In this document: positions 16,720 to 23,698 of the stretch, piece after piece
How the letters are laid out: each line of letters starts with the position of its first letter
Numbering within the stretch: position 1 is the first letter of the stretch
Assembly: GCA_964635065.1 (NCBI GenBank)
Contig: CAZWMK010000023.1
Coordinates: forward strand, 1-23,698
DNA: 23,698 nucleotides
From: CAZWMK01 sp964635065
GTDB taxonomy: Bacteria > Pseudomonadota > Alphaproteobacteria > Sphingomonadales > Sphingomonadaceae
Direction: 5' to 3'
Position numbers and translations under genes: made by a program
The notes under the pieces: model-generated
Told to the model about the DNA's origin: nothing
The model's input: the letters and a program-made list of their open reading frames with translations, nothing else
Databases searched by the model: none

Positions 16720-19203
16720 ATGGCTTCCGATCCCGAACCCGGCGCGTCTCGGCGCATTGCACTCAGGCGTGTCACAAATTTGCGCCTGCCGTCATGGTTG
16801 CGCCGGCCGCGCTATGTGATTCCAGCCGGCATGCTGTTACTCCTGTGCCTTCTGTGCGGGATCGGCTATGGCGTCGTTGCCAGCGGCCTGCCCGATGAAG
16901 CTGCGCTTGCGGCCTATGAGCCGCCACTGCCGACCCATGTGCGCGACATCAATGGCGATCCCGTCGCGACCTTCGCGCGCGAGCGCCGCATCTATCTTTC
17001 CTATGATGAAATGCCGAAGCTGCTGATCGCAGCATTTGTCTCGGCGGAAGACAAGACGTTTTTCACGCATGGCGGGCTCGATTTTCCGGGCATCATGCGT
17101 GCAGTCATCACCAACCTGCAGGCGATGGGGAGCGGCAAGCGTCCGGTCGGGGCGTCGACCATCACGCAGCAGGTCGCGAAAAACCTGCTGTTGACCAGCG
17201 AAGTCAGCTATGTTCGCAAGATCCGCGAAGCCATCCTTGCACGGCGCATCGAGCAGACGTTCAGCAAGGAACAGATCATCCAGCTGTATCTCAACCAGAT
17301 TTTTCTGGGCCGGAACAGCTATGGCGTGCAGGCGGCCTCCTATGCCTATTTCAACCGTCCGGTCGATCAGCTGACCCTGCCGGAAATTGCCTATCTTGCA
17401 GTGCTGCCAAAGGCACCTGCCAATTACACGCCCGCCACCGACCGCGGCCGCACACGCGCGCTGGAGCGCCGCAACTGGGTGCTTGGGCAGATGGCCGAAA
17501 ACGGTTATGTCACCGATGCCGAGGCCAAGGCTGCGCAGGCAACTCCTTTGGCGTTCCAGCTGCGGTCTGATGCACCGCGCGATCGCACAGGCGACTGGTT
17601 TGTCGAGGATGTGCGGCGCACGTTGATCGAAAAATACGGCGAGACGGGCCAGCATGGCGTTTACACGGGCGGTCTTTGGGTGCGCAGTTCGATCGACATG
17701 CGCCTTCAGCGTGCCGCCGAAGCTGCCCTGCGTGACGCATTGGTCAAATATGACCGGGTGCGTTTCTGGCGTGGCCCTGCCGACCGTATCCGGGATCTGG
17801 ATAGCGACTGGGCAAAGCAGCTGCGTCAGATCAACCTGCCTGTCGGATATGATGACTGGCAGGCTGCGGTCATCCTGTCGAACCGGCAGGGCGTGATCCA
17901 GCTTGGTTTCGAGACTGGCCAAACCGGCAATATGGCCGCCGCCGATGCCGCCATCCTGAAACGCGGCACCCAGACGCCCGCCTGGCGGCTTTTGAAAAGC
18001 GGCGATGTTGTGCCTGTCAAGAAAATCGGGCCTGACCGCTATGCGCTGCGCCAGATTCCCGAAGTCAGCGGCGGCGTGGTCGTGCAGGATCCGCACACCG
18101 GTCGCGTCCTCGCGATGGTCGGCGGTTTCGACAGCCGGCGGTCGCAGTTCAATCGCGCAAGCCAGGCCAAACGCCAGCCGGGTTCGGCCATCAAGCCCTT
18201 CGTCTATGCAGCAGCGCTCGACAACGGGTTCACCCCGGCCTCGATCATTCAGGACGCGCCTTATTGCGTCAGTCAGGGGCGGGCGCTGGGTCAGAAATGT
18301 TTCCGCAATTTTAGCGGCGGCTACGCCGGGGCGAAAACCATGCGCTGGGGCCTCGAACAGTCGCGCAACCTGATGACGGTGCGGCTGGCCAACAATGCGG
18401 GCATGGACAAGGTCGTGAAGCTGATCGACACGCTTGGTATCGGCAGTTACCCGCCCGTGCTGTCGATTTCACTGGGGGCTGGCGATACTACGGTTCTCAA
18501 TCTCACCAACGCCTATTCGATTCTGGCAAATGGCGGGAAAAGCGTGTCGCCAACCCTGATCGACCTGGTTCAGGATCGCCACGGCAAGACGCTTTACCGC
18601 GCCGATCCGCGCTTGTGCGAAGGCTGCGACGCGAATGACTGGCGCGGCGGCGCGATGCCGCAGCCTGCCGATGTCCGCAAATCCGTGATGGATGGCGCAA
18701 CCGCCTATCAGGTGATCCACATGCTGGAAGGTGTTGTCGAACGTGGCACGGCGATGGTGCTGCGCGATCTTGACCGTCCACTGATGGGCAAAACCGGAAC
18801 GACCAACGGCCCGACCAATGTCTGGTTTGTCGGTGGCACACCCGATTTGATTTTTGGCGTTTACATCGGCTTCGACCAGCCGCGCAATCTGGGGGGCGCT
18901 GCACAGGGCGGCACAACGGCGGCCCCGGTGTTCAAGCAGTTCGCGCAGGCTGTGCTGAAGGACGCGCCGAAAACGCCGTTCAGAATCGCGCCCGGCGTGC
19001 GCATGGTCAGGATTGACCGGCGCACGGGCAAGCGTGTTTTCGGCATGTGGCCTGATGCCGGCTACAAACCGGTCGTGATCTGGGAAGCGTTCAAACCGCA
19101 GTCCGAGCCGGTGCGTGTCGCCAAGCCGAATGAACTGTTCGACCGCGAGGGTCCAGTTGTTACCGACACGGATTTCTTGCAGTCGACCGGCGGAATCTAC
19201 TAA
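16720..19203 (+). CDS. mrcA: Penicillin-binding protein 1A, bifunctional peptidoglycan synthase
   Basis: An 827-residue class A PBP anchored by a transmembrane helix (about residues 32-55). The GT51 glycosyltransferase domain has the catalytic Glu110 in S-A-E-D-K-T-F-F-T-H-G-G and the block G-A-S-T-I-T-Q-Q (144-151). A linker/OB-like region spans about 310-460. The transpeptidase domain has S-A-I-K (Ser489-Lys492), S-R-N (548-550) and K-T-G-T (691-694). The C-terminus is a short polar tail. It polymerises and cross-links peptidoglycan independently of the Rod complex. No strong Shine-Dalgarno precedes the ATG at 16720, which is the first start in the frame. The position between amiC and prfB is a recurrent order in alphaproteobacteria, as far as I recall. 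The length fits the family. Confidence 0.95.
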   Translation: MASDPEPGASRRIALRRVTNLRLPSWLRRPRYVIPAGMLLLLCLLCGIGYGVVASGLPDEAALAAYEPPLPTHVRDINGDPVATFARERRIYLSYDEMPKLLIAAFVSAEDKTFFTHGGLDFPGIMRAVITNLQAMGSGKRPVGASTITQQVAKNLLLTSEVSYVRKIREAILARRIEQTFSKEQIIQLYLNQIFLGRNSYGVQAASYAYFNRPVDQLTLPEIAYLAVLPKAPANYTPATDRGRTRALERRNWVLGQMAENGYVTDAEAKAAQATPLAFQLRSDAPRDRTGDWFVEDVRRTLIEKYGETGQHGVYTGGLWVRSSIDMRLQRAAEAALRDALVKYDRVRFWRGPADRIRDLDSDWAKQLRQINLPVGYDDWQAAVILSNRQGVIQLGFETGQTGNMAAADAAILKRGTQTPAWRLLKSGDVVPVKKIGPDRYALRQIPEVSGGVVVQDPHTGRVLAMVGGFDSRRSQFNRASQAKRQPGSAIKPFVYAAALDNGFTPASIIQDAPYCVSQGRALGQKCFRNFSGGYAGAKTMRWGLEQSRNLMTVRLANNAGMDKVVKLIDTLGIGSYPPVLSISLGAGDTTVLNLTNAYSILANGGKSVSPTLIDLVQDRHGKTLYRADPRLCEGCDANDWRGGAMPQPADVRKSVMDGATAYQVIHMLEGVVERGTAMVLRDLDRPLMGKTGTTNGPTNVWFVGGTPDLIFGVYIGFDQPRNLGGAAQGGTTAAPVFKQFAQAVLKDAPKTPFRIAPGVRMVRIDRRTGKRVFGMWPDAGYKPVVIWEAFKPQSEPVRVAKPNELFDREGPVVTDTDFLQSTGGIY

Positions 19204-19238
19204 GCCCCTAATCCAGACATTCATGGAAGGACGCACCA

Positions 19239-20367
19239 ATGCGCGCTGAAGCGCAGGCACATGCCGATAAAATCAAGCAGGCACTCGACCTGCTGAGGAG
19301 GTTTCTTTGACTGGGATCGCGCTCTCAGACGGCTCGACGAGCTGAACGCACGGGTCGAAGACCCGACGCTGTGGAACGATCCCAAGGCTGCCCAGGACGT
19401 CATGCGTGAACGGCGTCGCCTTGATGAGGCGATTTCGGCCACGCGCAAGATCGAAAGCGAGCTGGAAGACACCGTCGGTCTCATCGAGATGGCCGAGGAA
19501 GAAGGCGATTCCGCGCTCGTCGATGATGGCGTCGCGGCTTTGGCCGAGCTTGCCGAACGCGCCGAACGCGACAAGGTTGCGGCGCTGCTTGCGGGCGAAG
19601 CGGATGCCAACGACACCTATATCGAAATCAACTCGGGCGCGGGTGGCACGGAAAGCCAGGACTGGGCCGATATGCTGCTGCGCATGTACACCCGCTGGGG
19701 TGAACGGCACGGCTGCAAGGTCGAACTGATCGACCACCATGCCGGCGAACAGGCGGGCATCAAGTCGGCAACGATCCTGCTCAAGGGCGAAAACGCCTAT
19801 GGCTGGGCGAAAACCGAAAGCGGCGTGCATCGTCTCGTCCGCATCTCGCCTTATGATTCCAGCGCACGGCGGCATACCAGCTTCGCCAGCGTCTGGGTCT
19901 ATCCGGTGGTTGATGACGACATCAACATCGAGGTCAAGGAAAGCGACCTCAAGATCGATACCTATCGCGCATCGGGTGCGGGCGGCCAGCACGTCAACAC
20001 GACGGATTCGGCAGTGCGCATCACCCACGTGCCGTCGGGCATCATCGTTGCCTGCCAGAACGAACGTTCGCAGCACAAGAACCGCGCAACGGCGATGAAG
20101 ATGCTGAAGGCGCGGCTGTACGAGCAGGAACTGCAGCGCCGCGAGGCCGAAGCCAGTGCGATCAACGCCACCAAGACCGATATCGGCTGGGGGCATCAGA
20201 TCCGGTCCTATGTGCTTCAGCCTTATCAGCTGGTGAAGGATCTGCGCACGGGCGTGACCTCCACCAGCCCAGGCGATGTGCTCGATGGGGCGCTCGATCC
20301 GTTCATGTCGGCGGCACTGTCGCAGCGCGTGACCGGCGAGAAGGTCGACGTCGAGGACGTCGACTGA
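19239..20367 (+). CDS. prfB: Peptide chain release factor 2, made by programmed +1 frameshift
   Basis: RF2 recognises UGA and UAA stop codons and triggers peptide release. Translation starts at ATG 19239 (GGAAGG ribosome binding site eight bases upstream). It runs 23 codons to an in-frame TGA at 19308-19310, skips one base (T19308), and continues at GAC 19309 to the true stop at 20365-20367. The product has 375 residues, normal for RF2. The G-G-Q peptidyl-hydrolysis motif is at 248-250. The stop-codon-reading tripeptide is S-P-Y (203-205), where E. coli has S-P-F. A caller that ignores the frameshift would miss the first 55 residues. The gene follows mrcA by 35 bases and ends at a strong hairpin. 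When RF2 is scarce the ribosome pauses at TGA and shifts, giving autoregulation. Confidence 0.96.
19296..19311 (+). promoter_or_regulatory. RF2 programmed +1 frameshift element
   Basis: The sequence reads AGG AGG TTT CTT TGA C. An internal Shine-Dalgarno (19296-19301), a 3-base spacer, the slippery CTT codon and the in-frame TGA followed by C match the arrangement in E. coli prfB (AGG GGG TAT CTT TGA C). The ribosome slips from CTT to TTT and reads GAC next. Confidence 0.96.
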
Positions 20368-20376
20368 CCTGTTCTG

Positions 20377-20412
20377 CCGATCCTGAAGGGGCAATGGTGC
20401 CTTCAGGATCGG
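20377..20412. terminator. Perfect 13-bp hairpin between convergent prfB and mscS
   Basis: The arms 20377-20389 and 20400-20412 are perfectly complementary with a 10-base loop. It sits nine bases after the prfB stop and 12 bases from the mscS stop, so it can serve both convergent genes. Neither strand shows a T-tract after the stem. Confidence 0.6.
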
Positions 20413-20424
20413 TGCAGGCTGCGC

Positions 20425-21333
20425 TCAGCGCGTGATGATATTGTCTGCCGGGGTGTTGTCTGCTGGCGTGACCGGCCAGTTTTTCACGTAAAGATCGCGC
20501 TGTGGGAATGGAATGCCGATGCCGGCGTCCTTCAGGGCATACCAGACGCGCATCAGTACATCGCTTTTGACATTGCCGACCCCTTGCGCGGGATCACGGA
20601 TCCAGATGCTGAGATCGTGGATCACGGCATTGTCGCCAAAGGATTTCAGCCAACAGACCGGCGGCGGATCCGCCAGCACGCGCGGACTTTCGCGTGCGCA
20701 GGCCAGCAAAAGATCATGCACCTGTTGCGGATCGGAATCATAGGCAACGCCGATTTCGACATGGACCCGGACATTGGGTGAGCTGTAGGACCAGTTTTCG
20801 ACCTGTTCGGTCATCAGCATTTCGTTCGGGATCAGATGCTCCTTGCCATCCCGCGTCAACACCGAGACAGCGCGCACGCCGATCTTGTTTACTTCGCCAA
20901 AACTGTCTCCGATGACGATCACGTCTCCCGGCTTGATCGAGCGGTCAAGCAGCAGGATGACGCCCGCCAGCAGGTTCCCGAATGTTTTCTGAAGGCCAAA
21001 GCCGACAGCAAGGCCGAGCGCTCCGGAAAAGACGGTCAATGCTGTGAGGTCGACCCCGATGATGTCGATCCCGACGAAAATGGCCAGCGCCAGAATCAGG
21101 ATGTCTGCCAGCTTTTTGGCCAGAACCTTCTGCACGGCATCAAAGCGGTCGATGCGTCTGATCAGGCGCGCCGCAATGCGCAACGCCAGACGGGCGGTGG
21201 CAAACAGCGCAACCAGCAGCAGTAGCGTGATGGAGACGTCGAGCAGTGACAGGCGGTAATTGCCGATCGTCAGAGCAATCTGATCGACACGCTGTAGCCA
21301 TGGCAGCTTTTCAATGCGTTCCAGCGTGTCCAT
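20425..21333 (-). CDS. MscS-family small-conductance mechanosensitive channel
   Basis: A 302-residue inner-membrane protein. Three hydrophobic segments lie near residues 31-52, 75-93 and 97-130. The third is the Gly/Ala-rich pore helix (G-A-L-G-L-A-V-G-F-G-L-Q), which runs directly into the F-G-N-L-L-A-G-V block and the beta domain (I-K-P-G-D-V-I-V-I-G). A cytoplasmic alpha/beta vestibule follows. It opens when membrane tension rises and releases solutes on osmotic downshock. The size and three-helix layout match E. coli MscS rather than the large MscK type. The ATG overlaps the metC stop codon by one base (TGATG), making it the last gene of the sseA-metC-mscS unit. There is no obvious functional link to the two sulfur genes. 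Confidence 0.92.
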   Translation of the reverse strand: MDTLERIEKLPWLQRVDQIALTIGNYRLSLLDVSITLLLLVALFATARLALRIAARLIRRIDRFDAVQKVLAKKLADILILALAIFVGIDIIGVDLTALTVFSGALGLAVGFGLQKTFGNLLAGVILLLDRSIKPGDVIVIGDSFGEVNKIGVRAVSVLTRDGKEHLIPNEMLMTEQVENWSYSSPNVRVHVEIGVAYDSDPQQVHDLLLACARESPRVLADPPPVCWLKSFGDNAVIHDLSIWIRDPAQGVGNVKSDVLMRVWYALKDAGIGIPFPQRDLYVKNWPVTPADNTPADNIITR

Positions 21334-22523
21334 CAGCCGAGCCTCGCCAGACCCTGTTCAAGGTCGGCAATCAGGTCATCGGGGTCCTCCAGTCCGATGT
21401 GCAGACGGACGAGCTGGCCCGGCGCATCCCAGCGGGTTGCAGTCCGGATGCGATGCGGTTCGACTGGCAGAACAAGGCTTTCATAACCGCCCCATGAAAA
21501 GCCCATGCCGAAATGACGAAGGCTGTCGACAAAGGGCGCCATGTCGGCGCGTGCTCCCTGTTTCAGCGTGAAGGCGAAGAGGCCCGTCGCTCCCTTGAAG
21601 TCGCGCAGGAAAAAGGCATGGCCGGGGCAGGTGGAGAGGGCCGGGTGCAATACGCGGTCGATTTTCGGGTGGTTTTCCAGCCATCGGGCGACTTTCAGGC
21701 CATTGTCGTGATGGCGCGCCAGCCGTACGTCGAGCGTGCGCAAGCCCCTCAGCGCGAGCGCAGCCTCATCCGGGCCAAGGCACTGGCCAAGCTGATAGCT
21801 TTGCGACGCCAGCCGTTCCCACAGGCCGGGCGCGGCGGTGACGGCCCCTGCCATCGCGTCGCTGTGGCCGACGACATATTTGGTCAGCGACTGCATGACG
21901 AGGTCGACGCCATGTGTGATCGCGGGGAAATAGAGCGAGGTCGCCCAGGTGTTGTCGATGATGGTGACGATGCCGCGCGCGCGGGCGATCGCTGTGATTG
22001 CAGGCACGTCCTGCACCTCGAAGGTGAGCGAGCCGGGGCTTTCTAGGAAGATGATGCGCGTATTGGGGCGGATCAGCGCCTCGATGCTGGCGCCGATGAG
22101 CGGATCATAATAGCTGGTTTCAACGCCCAGTCGCCTGAGTGTGCGTTCACAGAACACGCGTGTCGGTTCGTAAACGCTGTCGACCATCAGCACATGATCG
22201 CCCGCCTGCACCACGGCCATCAGTGCCGCCGCCGCAGCAGCCACGCCCGAGGGGTAGAGCTTGGTGCCAGCCGCACCGGGTTCAAGCAGGGTCAGCGCCT
22301 CTTCCAGCGCCCATGTCGTCGGTGTCCCGCGCCGGCCATAGTAAAGCCCGGCATCGGGACGGGCGATGGCCTGATCAAGATTGGCCAGCGTGTCGAAAAG
22401 GCAGGTCGAAGCGCGATAGACAGGCGGATTGACCACACCGCCTGTCCATTCCCGCCGTCGCCCGGCCTGCGCGATCAGCGTGGCCGGGGCGCGCGGATCG
22501 TTGCCGCCGGAATGGTCGCTCAC
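21333..22523 (-). CDS. metC: Cystathionine beta-lyase (MetC-type PLP enzyme)
   Basis: A 396-residue cytosolic enzyme of the Cys/Met-metabolism PLP family. It cleaves cystathionine to homocysteine, pyruvate and ammonia on the route to methionine. The PLP lysine is Lys215 in Q-S-L-T-K-Y. D-N-T-W-A-T-S (190-196) and the N-terminal Y-Y-G-R-R-G-T-P-T (61-69) resemble MetC, as does S-W-G-G-Y-E-S-L near the C-terminus. These favour beta-lyase over cystathionine gamma-synthase or gamma-lyase. I choose the GTG start at 22521-22523 because it overlaps the sseA stop by four bases (GTGA). A TTG-type start further upstream would intrude into sseA. The substrate call within this family is moderately certain. 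Confidence 0.88.
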   Translation of the reverse strand: MSDHSGGNDPRAPATLIAQAGRRREWTGGVVNPPVYRASTCLFDTLANLDQAIARPDAGLYYGRRGTPTTWALEEALTLLEPGAAGTKLYPSGVAAAAAALMAVVQAGDHVLMVDSVYEPTRVFCERTLRRLGVETSYYDPLIGASIEALIRPNTRIIFLESPGSLTFEVQDVPAITAIARARGIVTIIDNTWATSLYFPAITHGVDLVMQSLTKYVVGHSDAMAGAVTAAPGLWERLASQSYQLGQCLGPDEAALALRGLRTLDVRLARHHDNGLKVARWLENHPKIDRVLHPALSTCPGHAFFLRDFKGATGLFAFTLKQGARADMAPFVDSLRHFGMGFSWGGYESLVLPVEPHRIRTATRWDAPGQLVRLHIGLEDPDDLIADLEQGLARLG

Positions 22524-23359
22524 GCGCCCGTGACGACCGGGGTGTCCGGCTGGCAGCCCCATTCGGCCCAGCTGCCATCATAAAGCGCGACCTTGTCGTG
22601 GCCGAGAAGATTGAGGCCAAAGGCGAGCACGGCGGCCGTCACGCCCGATCCGCAGGTGGTGACGACCGGCTTGTCGAGGTCTACGCCGACATCGGTGAAG
22701 GCGGCTTTCAGCGCATCGCCCTGCTTGTAGGTGCCATCGGCGTTGAACAGGCTGACGTGCGGCACGTTGATGGCGCCCGGCATGTGGCCGGGGCGAATGC
22801 CGGGCCGGGGTTCGGGATCCGTGCCCGCGAAACGCCCAGGACCGCGCGCATCAAGGATCTGTTCGTTCCTGGTTTTCAGATTGTCCTTCATCTGGCCAAG
22901 ATCGCGCAGATTGGCCTTGTCCATCCACACGGTGAAGTGACGGTGCCGCAGGACGGGCTTGCCTGATTCCAGCGGGCGGCCTTCGGCCTGCCACTTCGCC
23001 AGGCCGCCATCGAGGATGGCAACCTCATGCGCACCATAAAGGTTGAGCATGAACCATGCACGCGCCGCCGATTTCAGGGGCGAATTGTCATAGATCACGA
23101 TGCGGCTGCCGTCGCCCAGCCCCAGCGCCTGCATGCGGCTGGCGAATTTTTCCGGTGACGGCAGGGTGAAAGGCAGGTCGGAACTGGTATCGGCAATTTC
23201 TTCAAGGTCCATGAATACAGCGCCGGGAATATGCGCGGCTTCATATTCAGCGCGGGCGTTGCGCCCGGCATCGGCCAGAAAGAGAGTGGCGTCGATCACG
23301 CGCAGGTCGTTGGCACCCAGTTCCTTCGCCAGCCATTCGGTTGTCACCAACGGGTCCAT
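22520..23359 (-). CDS. sseA: 3-mercaptopyruvate sulfurtransferase (SseA-type)
   Basis: A 279-residue protein of two rhodanese domains (about 1-135 and 150-279). Only the second carries the active-site cysteine, Cys236, in the loop C-G-S-G-V-T-A. That loop distinguishes mercaptopyruvate sulfurtransferases from thiosulfate-specific rhodaneses. It transfers sulfur from 3-mercaptopyruvate to thiols or cyanide. The ATG at 23357-23359 has GGAGG eight bases upstream. A further ATG 15 bases upstream overlaps this ribosome binding site and has none of its own, so I reject it. It is the first gene of the minus-strand unit with metC and mscS. Divergent queF starts 105 bases away. Confidence 0.93.
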   Translation of the reverse strand: MDPLVTTEWLAKELGANDLRVIDATLFLADAGRNARAEYEAAHIPGAVFMDLEEIADTSSDLPFTLPSPEKFASRMQALGLGDGSRIVIYDNSPLKSAARAWFMLNLYGAHEVAILDGGLAKWQAEGRPLESGKPVLRHRHFTVWMDKANLRDLGQMKDNLKTRNEQILDARGPGRFAGTDPEPRPGIRPGHMPGAINVPHVSLFNADGTYKQGDALKAAFTDVGVDLDKPVVTTCGSGVTAAVLAFGLNLLGHDKVALYDGSWAEWGCQPDTPVVTGA

Positions 23360-23464
23360 GCGCACATCCTCCATAATGCTGAATTAAGTCCCATAATCAT
23401 TAGATCGAAGCCGAGGCGAATGCCAGCGTTGCAGCCGCGCTTTTGCAAGACTAAGGCAGGAACC

Positions 23465-23647
23465 ATGACTGACGATCTGAAAAACCGCCTGAGCCATCTT
23501 GGCCGCGACAGTGTGCTGCCCGATCATCCGGAAGCGGCGGCACTGGATTATGTGCCTAACCCGCGTCCCGGCAAACGCTATATGGTGCGTTTTGCCGCGC
23601 CCGAATTTACGTCGCTTTGCCCGGTGACGGGTCAGCCCGATTTTGCC
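23465..23647 (+). CDS. queF: NADPH-dependent 7-cyano-7-deazaguanine reductase QueF, 5' part only
   Basis: QueF reduces the nitrile preQ0 to preQ1 in queuosine biosynthesis. The first 61 residues are visible, beginning MTDDLKNRLSHLG, with AGGA before the ATG. They contain the signature F-T-S-L-C-P-V-T-G-Q-P-D-F-A (48-61). Cys52 forms the thioimide with the substrate and Asp59 is the general acid. The short N-terminal part before this motif fits the single-domain (type I, about 150-residue) form. After Ala61 the family continues with His and a conserved hydrophobic block. Here the sequence instead turns into unrelated A+T-rich DNA with a stop nine codons later, so the reading frame is broken at the end of the window. 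The break looks like an assembly or contamination junction, not a natural truncation. Confidence 0.9.
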
Positions 23648-23698
23648 CTGAATGTAAATGTTGGATCTCCAATATAGAATTCTTCTCCATCAGTTCTA
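23648..23698. other. A+T-rich tail that does not continue queF
   Basis: The last 51 bases have about one-third G+C by hand count, far below the surrounding genome. They encode L-N-V-N-V-G-S-P-I and a stop instead of the conserved QueF continuation. The stretch contains a GAATTC site. It is probably a chimeric read end or foreign sequence at a contig edge. Confidence 0.75.

Overview
The window looks like chromosomal DNA of an alphaproteobacterium, most likely a member of the Sphingomonadales. It is G+C-rich. RNase E, the cell-shape operon and the rne / amiC-mrcA-prfB arrangement all have an alphaproteobacterial character. It is dominated by housekeeping genes, with almost every long ORF assignable to a known family. 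I found no prophage, insertion sequence, CRISPR array or defence island.

Layout, left to right. Positions 1-371 hold the 3' end of an ExbD/TolR gene with a textbook terminator. About 350 bases without a gene follow, then a lipoprotein of unknown function on the minus strand (770-1336). A 51-residue orphan protein (1638-1793) and tRNA-Lys(CTT) with its own terminator (1919-2037) come next. Positions 2113-7704 hold a compact minus-strand Rod (elongasome) operon, transcribed mreB-mreC-mreD-mrdA-rodA. Its genes overlap or lie within 30 bases of each other. mutL (7948-9771) is divergent from mreB. It converges on a two-gene minus-strand unit of a BepA-like M48 protease followed by a DsbA-like oxidoreductase (9784-11918). 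RNase E (12011-14771, minus) contains a 23-N assembly gap. A 546-base intergenic region separates it from the plus-strand cluster amiC-mrcA-prfB (15318-20367), where prfB carries the classical programmed +1 frameshift. A minus-strand sseA-metC-mscS unit with overlapping genes (20425-23359) comes next. The window ends in queF, which breaks off after residue 61 and runs into about 51 bases of A+T-rich sequence that does not belong to it.

How the genes work together: two cell-wall clusters dominate. MreBCD, PBP2 and RodA build the lateral wall. AmiC cleaves septal peptidoglycan and PBP1A is a bifunctional synthase. The M48 protease and the DsbA-like protein are envelope quality-control factors. 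RNase E and RF2 serve RNA turnover and translation termination. SseA and MetC handle sulfur compounds, MscS relieves osmotic pressure and QueF makes preQ1 for queuosine.

I did not find a clearly new biological system. The points most worth a second look are the frameshift element in prfB, the mis-sized gap in rne, the chimeric right end, the unannotated 51-residue gene, the protease/oxidoreductase pair, and several strong 3' hairpins that lack U-tracts. All assignments rest on reading the translated sequence and remembered family motifs; no database search was run.
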